NCBI GenBank assembly: GCA_022393335.1
Contig: JAJEKB010021031.1
Coordinates: forward strand, 772,902-836,901
Direction of reading: 5' to 3'
DNA: 64,000 bases
Origin: Macrotrachela quadricornifera
Lineage: Eukaryota > Rotifera > Eurotatoria > Philodinida > Philodinidae
The notes beneath the pieces were generated by a model. The model was not told where the DNA came from. It did not search any database and saw only the letters and a program-made list of their open reading frames with translations. This document shows positions 33,783 through 44,700 of the stretch, in pieces. The position numbers were made by a program, and so were the translations under genes. The stretch's first letter is position 1. Every line of letters starts with the position of its first letter.

Positions 33783-35144
33783 CAGCTTGTACGCGTAACG
33801 CATCATCTCAAAGTGGTGTAAGTTCAAAATCGTCGGTTTACGAACTCGTTATTGCCATTTTATAGGGTATAGTCTAAAGTGTCTAAAAATATATTTTGTT
33901 CTCTTAAAAGTTGATTTGAAACCCGTCTGATAATTAGGAACAAGTATGTCACTTTAAACTGATGAATATTTATCTATTTAACCCATTAATTAATTCAACC
34001 CTTTTATTCGAACAGCGTGATATATAAAAAGTTGGCTAAGACATTTTAATACCACCATAGCAGATCCATGCTGTGGTATAGCATTTGATTTTTTTATTTA
34101 TTGTTTATTGTTCGAACGAGTTTAAGCAAAAATACCCTGTTTATAATGTCATCGTGTAACGAAAAGTTAGTACTGTGTGTTTTTTGCCACTAGGTCGCTC
34201 CACTTTTCGCCTTGAAATATATATCTACAGCTAATTTTTTATGGACTATCTAATACGCATATTTTTATTTTTCGAAAACCCTGTCTTATGATAATTTTCT
34301 GTAACGCGATGACAATTTTCATTCCTTTTCTCATACTTGAAAGGGAAAACTTCACATAGAGATCTCTTTTTCAAAAAATCACTGTTAGAGCTGTATGATA
34401 AGTTTTTATTAGTTGTTAAAAAGTTCTCGTCAGAATACAGGAGATTAATGCAAAAAAAGTAAGTCGAATCGGTGGAGTTATAAGAGAAAATACAAAACCT
34501 TCAATCACCCATTCACTGGGTGAAAATTTCGAAAAAAATGATGTTTGATATTTCCCAATACAAGTTCATCAATTTGACGTAGTTGTCAGTTTTCAAGTAT
34601 TGCTGTATTAGTCAATCTATGTTTTTTGTTTTGAAACAGCTAATAAACCTAAACCTTAATGCAGGCCGGACATAGTTATGAAGAATAAAGTATTATTCTG
34701 ACTTCCCACAGGTAGTACATATCAAGAACATGCACAGACAACTCTACTTTAAAACTAAGCATCATCGCGTTACATTAATGAAACCAATTTCTCATCAAAA
34801 CAAGAACCATGTTTGAAGAATCTTTGTATTCGTTGAGTACATTAGACAGTTGGTTACAGTTTTTCTGTAGAATGTCCCTCTTACTATACTATACATTCGA
34901 AGAAAAATACAGAACAAGCAGGTCACCCTTAACTTTTTGTCCCTTTTTCGTCATCGCGTTTCATCATTCATTTTAGTCCTAATTTTCAAGTCACTCATTC
35001 AAACAAGCTCATATTATGGGCAGGTTTAAAGAGGGCAGCTACTCATTATTTAATGAAAGAACGAACCTTTTCCGTCTATTTCGTTGCTAAGAATATTGAA
35101 TGAAATGTAGCCAAAACGTCATCGCGTTACGCTCGTACAAGCTG
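33783..35144. mobile_element. Non-autonomous TIR element with six CG-rich subterminal motifs
   Basis: The ends CAGCTTGTACGCGTAACGC (from 33783) and GCGTTACGCTCGTACAAGCTG (to 35143) are inverted repeats apart from a two-base gap. The motif GTCATCGCGTTACG or its inverse occurs near 33793, 34149, 34301, 34761, 34950 and 35117, in both orientations; CG is otherwise rare here. The flanks join as one sequence in copy 1 of the duplication (around 31651), so it is an insertion. The flanking ATAT on each side could be the target duplication. No ORF, so it would move only with a transposase in trans. Confidence 0.82.
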
Positions 35145-35300
35145 ATATAGGGATGGCACAAGTTACTTTACCGAAAAAAAATTGAACGTCTTCATTACAA
35201 CTATAGCAAATGAGCTCAAACTTTTTATTAATGATAGAGACATGTTCAAGGTTTATAACCATAAAGACATGTCTAAAGAGATTCTTTGTTTGAACAGTTT
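35145..35300 (+). repeat. Direct duplication, copy 2, right part
   Basis: Continues the match to copy 1 (31651-31795) after the inserted element. It is followed at once by an inverted, partly deleted version of the same ~140-bp unit (35346-35460). Confidence 0.78.
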
Positions 35301-35345
35301 TTTTTGCTATATGTAGAAAAGTAAAATTTTTTGTTGAGGTCCATC

Positions 35346-35460
35346 TTAATACTTAACAAAGAATCTCTTGAATTGATAAAAAATTCAGCTTAATTGCTGT
35401 AACTGTAATGGAGATATTGAATTTCGTTTTCGGCAAAGTGACTTCTGTGTCATCCTGTAT
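35346..35460 (-). repeat. Inverted, internally deleted ~140-bp unit
   Basis: On the minus strand it matches the family at 31865-32005 but lacks ~30 bp in the middle. With 35155-35300 it forms a head-to-head pair. Confidence 0.68.
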
Positions 35461-35745
35461 TTGAAAACATATTATCGGTATGGATATTGGGTTGAAATTT
35501 CGCAAACCATCTCTACTAGCAAAACATATGCCACTGACTGAAAAAAAAGAAGAATAGAAAGACCACAAAAACTAATAAAAGTTTTATTAATACAATAACT
35601 GTAGAGTTATATTTTTGTGTTGCTTAGATATTTATGTCTCTTTACTTAGTAAAAATTGTTTCATTTATCAGGCAATTTCCAATAATTTACTTACGAGAGA
35701 ACGTTCTGAGGTGTCAAAAAACTTAAGCTCAAATTTTGTCTAAAA

Positions 35746-36243
35746 GTAGAGAATATATATATTAGAAAATACGTAAGAGGATATGGGTTCAAGTTGAGAT
35801 CTAGCTGAGATATCGGCTTTTTACTATAGTTTTCCTAGGGAATCTCATTTTCCCTATAAAATCAAAGTTTCGATTTTTGATGTGAAACTTTGTGCATATC
35901 AAGACCTCAACTAGAGCAACTCGTCTCCTATGTTTCAAAATTTTTGGATAAATCATTCTGAAGATATGAGTCTGTTAACATAAACGCAGTTTTTTACGGA
36001 TATTGTTGTATGTATGAATATTTTGAAAATATTATATCTGGGAAATGTTTAGTCTAAAAATTCTGAAACTTTGTAGATGAGTTGCTTTGGTTGAGGTCTT
36101 GATATGCACAAAGTTTCATATCAAAAATCGAAACTTTGATTTTATAGGAAAAATGAGATTTCATAGGAAAACTATAGTAAAAAGCCGAAATCTCAACTTA
36201 GGCCCATATCCTCTTACGCTCTTCTAGTTTATATATTCTCCAC
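35746..36243. mobile_element. Hairpin (foldback) MITE, ~210-bp arms
   Basis: The left arm 35746-35960 and right arm 36030-36243 are inverted repeats with scattered mismatches. The outer ends read AGTRGAGAATATATA; a shared landmark is GTAAGAGGATATGGG. The unpaired centre is ~70 bp. No ORF and no confirmed target duplication. A transcript would fold into a long double-stranded RNA. Confidence 0.83.
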
Positions 36244-36519
36244 TTGTATTCGTTAGAAAATCAAACTTATTTAGTGTGATTTTAAATAAAAAAATTTAGC
36301 AAAAATGTTTTTTTTATTTAGAATTATTTTCAATAAATGACTTAGTATTTGAATGGGCGCCGAAAATTTCCTTGAATAATGACAAAATAATCAATTTTTA
36401 ACCGATCATAGTCATACAATTTAAATCAGTTATTGAAGCAGAGATAATCACATTACCATCATTACACAATCGATATATACATGCGCATATAGGATAAATG
36501 TTACATAGAAATGTACTTG

Positions 36520-37110
36520 TGGCATACCAAAAGTAGTTCTACGATATTTCGTCATTTTTTATCTGATATATTAATAATAATGTTTCGATATGTTAGGAAT
36601 GCTTTCACACAGCTCCACAACTTAGCACCATTTTTTTATACAACTTGAAATTGCCGCGATCTCGATCTCATCATGTTGTAATCCATAAAATACTGAGCCT
36701 AGTGGTGACTTTTGTATTACTCTCTTGAGAGAACGTGAGAGTATTCTAGACGGCTAACGTCTGGAAAGTGCATGTCTCTTAACTTTTGATTCAGTATTTC
36801 TATCCCTGGTTCTTCTATTTTGTTGTCAAGCACTGAGCTTTTTCTAAAAAACTTATCAGAAATAATTCTCTACAAAACACGATATTTTTTTAGTTAATCA
36901 TAAGGTATTTGATTTTTTGGTCCGTTTCCCATAGACTTTATACGAACCTTAATACATCAGAACTTTATTATTATGATATCAGATGAAAAATGACGAAATA
37001 TTGTAAAATTAAAGAGCACCATACAAACCATCAGTATTTACAGAAAGAAAATCTCTTTAAGCCATTTGTAAGAAATTGTGATGTCAATGCCACCGATTTT
37101 TTGTATGCCC
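36520..37110. mobile_element. TIR element, GGCATAC ends
   Basis: Inner inverted repeats 36541-36584 and 36961-37004 match over ~44 bp (GATATTTCGTCATTTTT...). The outer ends carry GGCATACCAAAAGT at 36521 and the inverted GTATGCCC ending at 37110. A related end (ACTTTTGGTATGACC) lies near 47058-47073. Non-coding. Confidence 0.7.
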
Positions 37111-38606
37111 TAAGATAACATAATCGTTAATAATGAGAAAAAATATCAACGAGATATGTTTACTTTCTTATACATAATTTATTCAAACCAGAGTGTCTTC
37201 TAGACGCAATCTAAGAAGAATACAGTTAGATCACAAACCACTACAAAAAAATGGTGAAAACATTGTTTAATAGTAAAACCATCTATTCAAGCAAACAAAT
37301 GAACAAAAATTCTACCCTTGTAAAATAAAGTAAAAGTATTCCTTTTCAATAATTTTATTTTATATTTAACACTGAAAAAATTCAAAGGAAATAAATATGA
37401 TCTGAAGACAATTGAGAGAGATAAAATATTAAAATGAGAATAGTAGTAGTTGTTCTATTTTCATAACAAGCTGAAGTATTAGTGCATTATCATTCTCGTT
37501 AAACTTCAATTTATACATTTTCAGTTTCTCATTTACTTTCGATCATTTGTTGTACCTTTTTTTTGCAAAAAATTTCACTCAGATAAATCCTTATGAGATA
37601 GGTTGCCAATTCAAGTTCGAATGTGAATAAAAAGATTAACAGAATTTCAATAAGAACTTAGATGGCTTAGATTACAGTGTCCAATTTGGGCTGAGTCAAA
37701 CCTGAGATCATGTCGAGTCGAGTCACATAAAATTGACTGATTTCGAATTTCGAACTAGGCAAATAGTAATTATAGATTATATGACTTCGTTAATTTAAAT
37801 ATTGACGGAACTTGTATAAATTCACCGAAACGTTTTTTAATCTGTGAAAAAAACTCGCTTTGATTGTCTAAAAATTATCTTTGACCTTGAAACAAGTTCA
37901 CTTCCGCAGATAAACTACATATGTTTACATAATTGATCCATAGTGTATTTGGCGCAATTTGAAACGCCATCCCTAATACAATTTTGGACTGGTATTGATT
38001 TAACATTTTTTTTATATTCGGTTTTTCGTACTGAATTTGAAATAGTTATACTTAGAAGGTTAAAAAAAGAAGAAAGTGGGAAATTTTCCATATTTTCAAA
38101 AAGATGTGCTGTTTTGAAAACAATGGCATTCTTTCAGTATTTCGTATTTTTCAATCGGAAGGAAGCATTTGCTCAGGCTTAAAAGTAGATATTCGTGATC
38201 AATATCTCAAATTCTATCAAATGATGTGAAAAAAACACGAGAACATTTTTATTTGAATTTTGCGCTGTAGGCAGTTTAACTGGTTCGAATTATTCTTTAC
38301 ACACATATTTGCAATAAACTACTATGTTTTATTTTTTAATAATGTTCAAACTTTTTTCAAATGGTGTTCCCATTCGATACAGTCGGCATTTTTCTGTCTT
38401 CCTTAAGAAGCAATTCGCACATAATGTTCTAGCACTATTTTCAAAAACATAATGATTTTCTCGACATTTAAAATTTTATATTACAATTATGAAATCAACT
38501 GATCTATGTTTTTTAGATATTTTCTCATTTGTCAAGAATTTGCAGCTTTTCTAAATTGACAAGATACAATCAATAATACACAAGGTAACTCATAGAAAAC
38601 TATTTT
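37111..38606. other. Intergenic
   Basis: AT-rich. One 79-codon ORF (37943-38182) has no motif. No RNA gene or clear repeat seen. Confidence 0.35.
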
Positions 38607-39035
38607 TACGAAAGTAGGTTCGCCCACAACTGTTCAGTCGCTTTTGAGCTGAGATTATTTTCGTTAGGTAGTCCTTAATGAGTAATAAAAAAATCTAACA
38701 CGGTCTGGGCTATCGAACCATTCTCCTGGTATTATGAATAGTTTATTGACTTTCTGACCTTATGGAAGGTAATTTGAGAAAAATTGAATATTTTGTGAAG
38801 AGAAGATTTCTTTTGACTGAAACTTTGAGGATATACAAGGATCGTTATAGGCATTTATGGACAAAATTTCAACTCAAAATTCCATCATTCAATTTTTCTC
38901 GAAGTACTTTCTATAAGGTCATAAGATCCCAGTTGCCCAAACCGTTTTAGATTTTTTCATTACTCACTGAGGACTATCTAATAAAAATAGTCTCAGCTCA
39001 AAGGCGATTGAACAGTTGTGGACTTATCCTCGTAA
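38607..39035. mobile_element. Hairpin MITE, arms ~150 bp or more
   Basis: Outer arms 38613-38710 and 38915-39031 pair (landmark CCACAACTGTTCARTCGC). The inner part also pairs (GACCTTATGGAAGGT... at 38757 with the inverse at 38895-38925), so almost the whole 430 bp folds back. It ends about 60 bp before the candidate exon at 39093. Non-coding. Confidence 0.8.
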
Positions 39036-39092
39036 GACCAATGGCTATTCTCTAAAAACTATCTTTCATTAAATATTGTTATTTTACTATAG

Positions 39093-39470
39093 ATGAATGA
39101 AAGTTCCATGGACAAGGAGTTAATTACACTTGAACATTCAGGTACTGAACAACATCTTCACGTTGACAATAAACGAGGTGAAAACTCAACACAAAATCCA
39201 TCTAATTCGGCAAGATTTCATAGTGTTACTAAGGAAAGAAAAAAATCATCAATGACTCTATGCTATTTGTATGTTATTTTCCTTTCTTCTCAATCATCGT
39301 AGCTTATAGAATGTTATTTCTTAGAAAACATTCATATTGGGGAATGCATCAAACTACAAAATTTGTGGGTTTTTTTGCTCTCTTCATAAGTCTAGCAATG
39401 ACTGTTGGTATATTGGTAGTTTATTTCACTTCACCAAAAGTTATTGGTATGTTCTTTTTTATTGATATAT
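39093..39470 (+). pseudogene. Candidate type II membrane-anchor exon with one frameshift
   Basis: An acceptor-like TATAG stands right before ATG 39093. About 50 hydrophilic residues (SNSARFHSVTKERKKS) are followed, after one base out of phase at an A7 run (~39239), by two hydrophobic segments (FPFFSIIVAYRMLF and FVGFFALFISLAMTVGILVVY). GTATGT after SPKVIG (~39447) is a plausible donor. The layout, cytosolic tail then membrane span, is what one would expect 5' of the FG-GAP ectodomain at 41722. The link to that gene and the reality of the frameshift are inferences. Confidence 0.45.
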
Positions 39471-41721
39471 AAGTCATTTTTTATAAGCCGCATACGGTTC
39501 ACATCGAAGATCTATAAATAAAAACTCAAAAGAGTAGTTATGAATATTTCTGATATAATAAATCAATACAAGTCATAGATCGTTCACTATATGGAAATAA
39601 GTCAAATTAAATAATTGTACATTTGTCAATCGAAAACTATCGATAAATATTCGTTGTCTTTATGCCAAATGTATGATATATCTTCTTTCTTTCTGTATGA
39701 CTCATGTGTGTTCTCATCTCTTTATTATATTCGAGTGAATTCTTTGCGTCACTACTCTTTGAAAATGACTAGATAATATGTGCATTTCTATTTTACTATG
39801 GTTCACATATCTAGATAATAAAAATGAGTAATCCTCACAACATCTTAACAATACTATTAAACTTGATATTAAATGAATTACATGGTAATTCACTATCGTC
39901 AATTATTTATAATGAAGAACACATTACATTAAGTCTATATATTAGGTTTAAGTTTCATTTTGAAAAATAAATTCTATATATTTGAAATGGAAGTTAGATT
40001 AGATCATAATGATGAAGTAAATGATCAAGACTTAGAATATCTCTTACAGATAACATCCACATACCGTTATTGCGATGAATTTTAATGTATCAAGTGTCGA
40101 TATCATGCGGATACAAGAGGATGACTGTTTATCTTCATTAATCTCACAAATCCACATCTGCATTCTAGTTTTTCAACCTATGATAAAATACATTTAGCTC
40201 AAATTTTTTTTGAAAATTAATCTGGATCCTTTTTAGAATATTAAACATGTTTTTTTCACATTTGCAACAAATCTGTTCTGAAAAAAAATTGATTGGTGGA
40301 TAGATGATTCTTTCTTCTAGATAAAATAGGATTTGTGATTTATGCATTTTTGTCGAATTATTATTATCATCGTTTTATTGATATTTTAATTCATTTTCAT
40401 TCTCTACATCGTTCTTATTTTCTTATCATGTAGAAAATCTAGCTAAAAATTTTCTATTTTTACACAACAAGTAACGATGCGTAAGATGAGTTTGTAAAAA
40501 ATCAGCTTGTGGAAATATTCTTTTATGGAGGTATGGATAATGGAATGAATCCTTTTGAAGTTCCTTTTCTCCTCTTTAAGCTCAAACAAAAAGTATCTGA
40601 AAACATTGCACGCACATTACTATGGTTATCAGTAAGTGATAAGTAGTACTTATCAATAAGAGGACATTGGTCAGTTTCATTTTTTTTCTCAAAGAGAGCC
40701 TGTTTTATGAAAATAACAAGTTTTTATTAACTTTGATCAAAGGTCTTCACGGTCGAGGAATTTAAAAGAGGAGAAAAATAAGATAAATCTGTTTATTTCG
40801 GAATTTTCAAAACGAGTATAGATTTCGATGCAGAACGAGATGGCACATCGTTTGATTTCTTATTCAAACTATTTGTAAAACCAATAGATGGTTTTTAACT
40901 TAGACTAATATCTGATATTTTTACTGCATTGAAATGGTTGTATCTAACAATAACTTTTATCAAAACATTTCTTGGACAATGTATAAATATTCTTAGGCCA
41001 TATCGGCAAAATCAGGCAGAATAGGACATTTACGGCCTTTGTTTGACTTTAATTTTTTTATGAAATCCGATCTGAAAGAGAGTATTGAAGTGTTTAGGGA
41101 TGGAAATGTGGACCCACTCCTACCCGCCCTCCTCTTCACAGACCGTAAGCGACACCATCACAGAGAGCAATCGACATTTGCTTGGTAACTCTTACTATTC
41201 TAGCATAGACTGTAATCTATAAAGTACTAAAGACCATCGTAGACACTTATTTGGACAAACTCTGAATGTCTGGTATGCAATGTACACAACTTTATCGTGT
41301 TTCACATTTTTAATCCCGTAGGGATTGCGCTAACAGCTTTTTACAAGGGATAAGATCCATTAGATTTTTAAACGATTATTTTGTTAAATAAATTTTTCCC
41401 GCATGAAATCTATTTTTCCTCAAAAAATCGATTAAAATCACTTTTTTTGTGACTTTTTTTACATGAGTGGATGATGGTTACAATATAACGTTATTAGGAT
41501 CCTTTTCATTTCGAAATGCGTCAGAATTTTCGTCATTGCAGTATATTTATGCCCAATGGCTTGTTATAGAAGAAAGATAATAATGACTGTGATTATACAG
41601 TTAGGATCAGTTTATGATTCTTTCTCATATCATATTAGTTATGGTGTCTGTTGATTGACAATTACCATATGTTTTGTCAATGAATTGACAAAGAAATGAA
41701 AGCAAGCGTACAAGAAGTAAT
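39471..41721. other. Intergenic or long intron
   Basis: 2.2 kb of AT-rich DNA between the candidate membrane-anchor exon and the FG-GAP ORF. No ORF with motifs, RNA gene or strong repeat. If 39093 is the 5' exon of the FG-GAP gene, this is its first intron, with an acceptor just before 41726. Confidence 0.35.
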
Positions 41722-44700
41722 TTGAGTGATGAGATTTATGAGAGCCATCAAAGTTCTCTAGAAAAATATTGCTTCCCATTCGAATTGATACAACCCATCG
41801 AAGATAGTTCGTTTTATTATTTAGTTCCAAAATGTGAACTTAATTTTGAAGCAATGACTCAAAATCCAATTGAATATAAGTATGGCCCACGATCTGTTGC
41901 CATGGGTGACTTTAACAACGATACTTGGCTAGATATTGCTGTTGCTAATTATTATGCTGATCATATAGCTCTATTTTTTGGATATGGTGATGGCACTGTG
42001 ACAAGACCAGTTAAGCATCCGACTGGCACTGGATCTGCTCCGTACATGATTGCTGTTGGTGATTTTGACAACGATCATCGATTGGACATCGCCGTCGCAA
42101 ATTTCGGTACCAACAGCATCGATGTACTTCTCAGATTCCAAAATGAGTCTTTCACGAACCAAAATGTACTTTCGGTTACATCATCTCGTCCTATTTGGAT
42201 CCATATAGCAGATCTCAACAATGATACAGCACTAGATATTGTCACTGTTAATTATGGCACACACAGTGTAAGCATATTTTATGGATATGGAAATGGAGAC
42301 TTTTCAAAACCAAGTACGTATTCTACAGGCTATGATTCTTTTCCATTTGCGGTTGTCAGTGGTGATTTTAATAACGACAAACAGATGGATCTTGCTATCG
42401 CCAATCATGGTATAAACAATGTTGGTATACTACTTGCAACTAGTAACAGTACTTACGCGAGTCAAATAACGTTTTCAACTGGTCCGAATTCTCATCCATA
42501 CTCGCTTGTTGTTGGTCACTTAAACGACGACACCATACAAGATATTGCTGTTACCAACTATGGTAATAAAAGTGTGGGTGTACTTCTGGGTGAAGGTGAT
42601 GGAACTTTTATGAGTCAAATGACTTATTCCCTTGGCATTGCTTCTCCATATTCTATCGGCATTGGTGACTTCAACAACGACAATCGAATGGATTTAGTCA
42701 TCACCAATAATGGTAATGATAATTTAGCTGTACTTGTCGGATATGGCAACGGCACCTTTGCAAGCCCAAAAATGTATTCAACTGAATCTTCTTCATCAAT
42801 CTCTGTTGCCATAGGTGATTTAAACAGAGATAATCGTTTAGACATTGCCGTCATCAACAATGATACGAACACTATAAGTATCATGCTTGGTTATGACGAG
42901 TTTTTTCCCATTCAAACGACATATTCAACTGGCATTAATCCATACTTTGTAGTTGTTGATGATTTTAATACTGACAACCATCTGGATCTTATTGTTGTCA
43001 ATCAATATCAAAACACTGTAAGTGTCCGTCTCGGATATGGAAATGGTTCTTTTTCAAATCCAACAACATATTCAACTGGCTCTAATCCATACTCTATAGC
43101 TACTGGTGATTTTAACAACGACATTCATCTGGATATCGTCGTTGCTAATCGGGGTGATAACACTGTAAGTATCCTTCTCGGATATGGAAATGCCTCTTTT
43201 TCAAATCAAATGAAATATTCAACTGGCACTGGCCCGGTGTTTGTAGCTGTTGGTGACTTTAACAATGACATCAATCTGGATATCGTCGTCGCTAATTATG
43301 ATGGCAACACTGTAAGTGTGCTTCTCGGATATGGAAATGGCTCTTTTGCAAATCAAGCAACATATTCAACTGGTGCTAAGCCAATCTCTGTAGCTGCTGG
43401 CAATTTTAACAACGACACCTATCTGGATATTGTCGTTGTTAATGTTGATGATAACACTGTAAGTGTCCTTCTCGGCTATGGCAATGGCTCATTTGCAAAT
43501 CAAACAACATATTCAATTGGTTCTTATGCACAATCTATAGCTGTTGCTGATATTAACAACGACACATATCTGGATATCATCGTTACTAATGCTAATGATA
43601 ACACTATAAGCGTCCTTCTAGGATATGGAAATGGCTCATTTACAAATCAAACGACATATTCAACTGGCTCTGCCGCACAATCTGTAGCTGTTAGTGATTT
43701 TAACAACGACAGCCGACTGGATATCGTCATCGCTAATTTTGGTGATAACACTGTAAGTATCCTTCTCGGATATGGAAATGGCTCGTTTGCAAATCAAACA
43801 ACATGTCCAACTGGCACTAATCCAATCTCTGTAGCTGTTGGTGACTTTAACAATGATACCCGGCAGGATATCGTCGTCGTGAATTTTGGAGAAGCCACTG
43901 TGAGTATACTACTTCGACATGACAGAGGAGCTCTGAAAGATAAAATTACATTTACATCTGCTGATGGTTCTTTCTTGCGAAATTTTGCCGTTTCTGATTT
44001 GAACAATGATAATGTATTAGATATCGTCGTTGTCAATTATGGTACTGATAACATAGGTATTCTTCTTGGACGTGGAAATGGCACTTTTGGAAACCAAACC
44101 GTGCTCTCAACTGGCTTCAATTCTCATCCATACTCAATCGCTATTCATGATTTCAATAAAGACGGTCAAGCGGATATAGCAGTGGCCAATTATGCTGCTA
44201 AAAATCTTGTTACATTTCTGGGAAGTGGGAATGGAACATTTGAAAATCAAAGAAGTTACGGTGCACAGTTCCGTTTCACTCCATTGATGGTAGGTGTTGG
44301 CAGTTTCAACAAAAATGGATGTTCAGAAATTATTGTTGCGTATGATAATATTAATCATGTAGATGTACTTGTGACATATGAAGTCGGATCTTTCTATCCT
44401 CAAATGACATATTCAACACGCTTTAACCCACGCTCTGTAGCTATTGGTGATTTCAACAAAGACACCTATCTAGACATCGTCGTTGTTAATGGTGCTGACA
44501 ATACTGTAAGTGTTCTTCTTGGCTATGGCAATGGCTCTTTTGCAAGTCAAATGATATATTCAACTGCCAAAGAACCACGCTCTGTAGCTGTTGGCGATTT
44601 TAACAACGACACCAATCTGGATCTTGTTGTTGTCAATGCTTTTAGCGAAACAGTAAGTGTCCTTTTAGGATATGGAAATGGCTCTTTTGCAAACCAAATG

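Noticed and set aside
31019..33786. LTR retrotransposon (direct repeats of ~630 bp flanking 1.5 kb)
   Set aside because: No polymerase or gag sequence inside, no matching target duplication at the outer borders, and the repeat continues beyond the supposed LTR end once the inserted element is removed.
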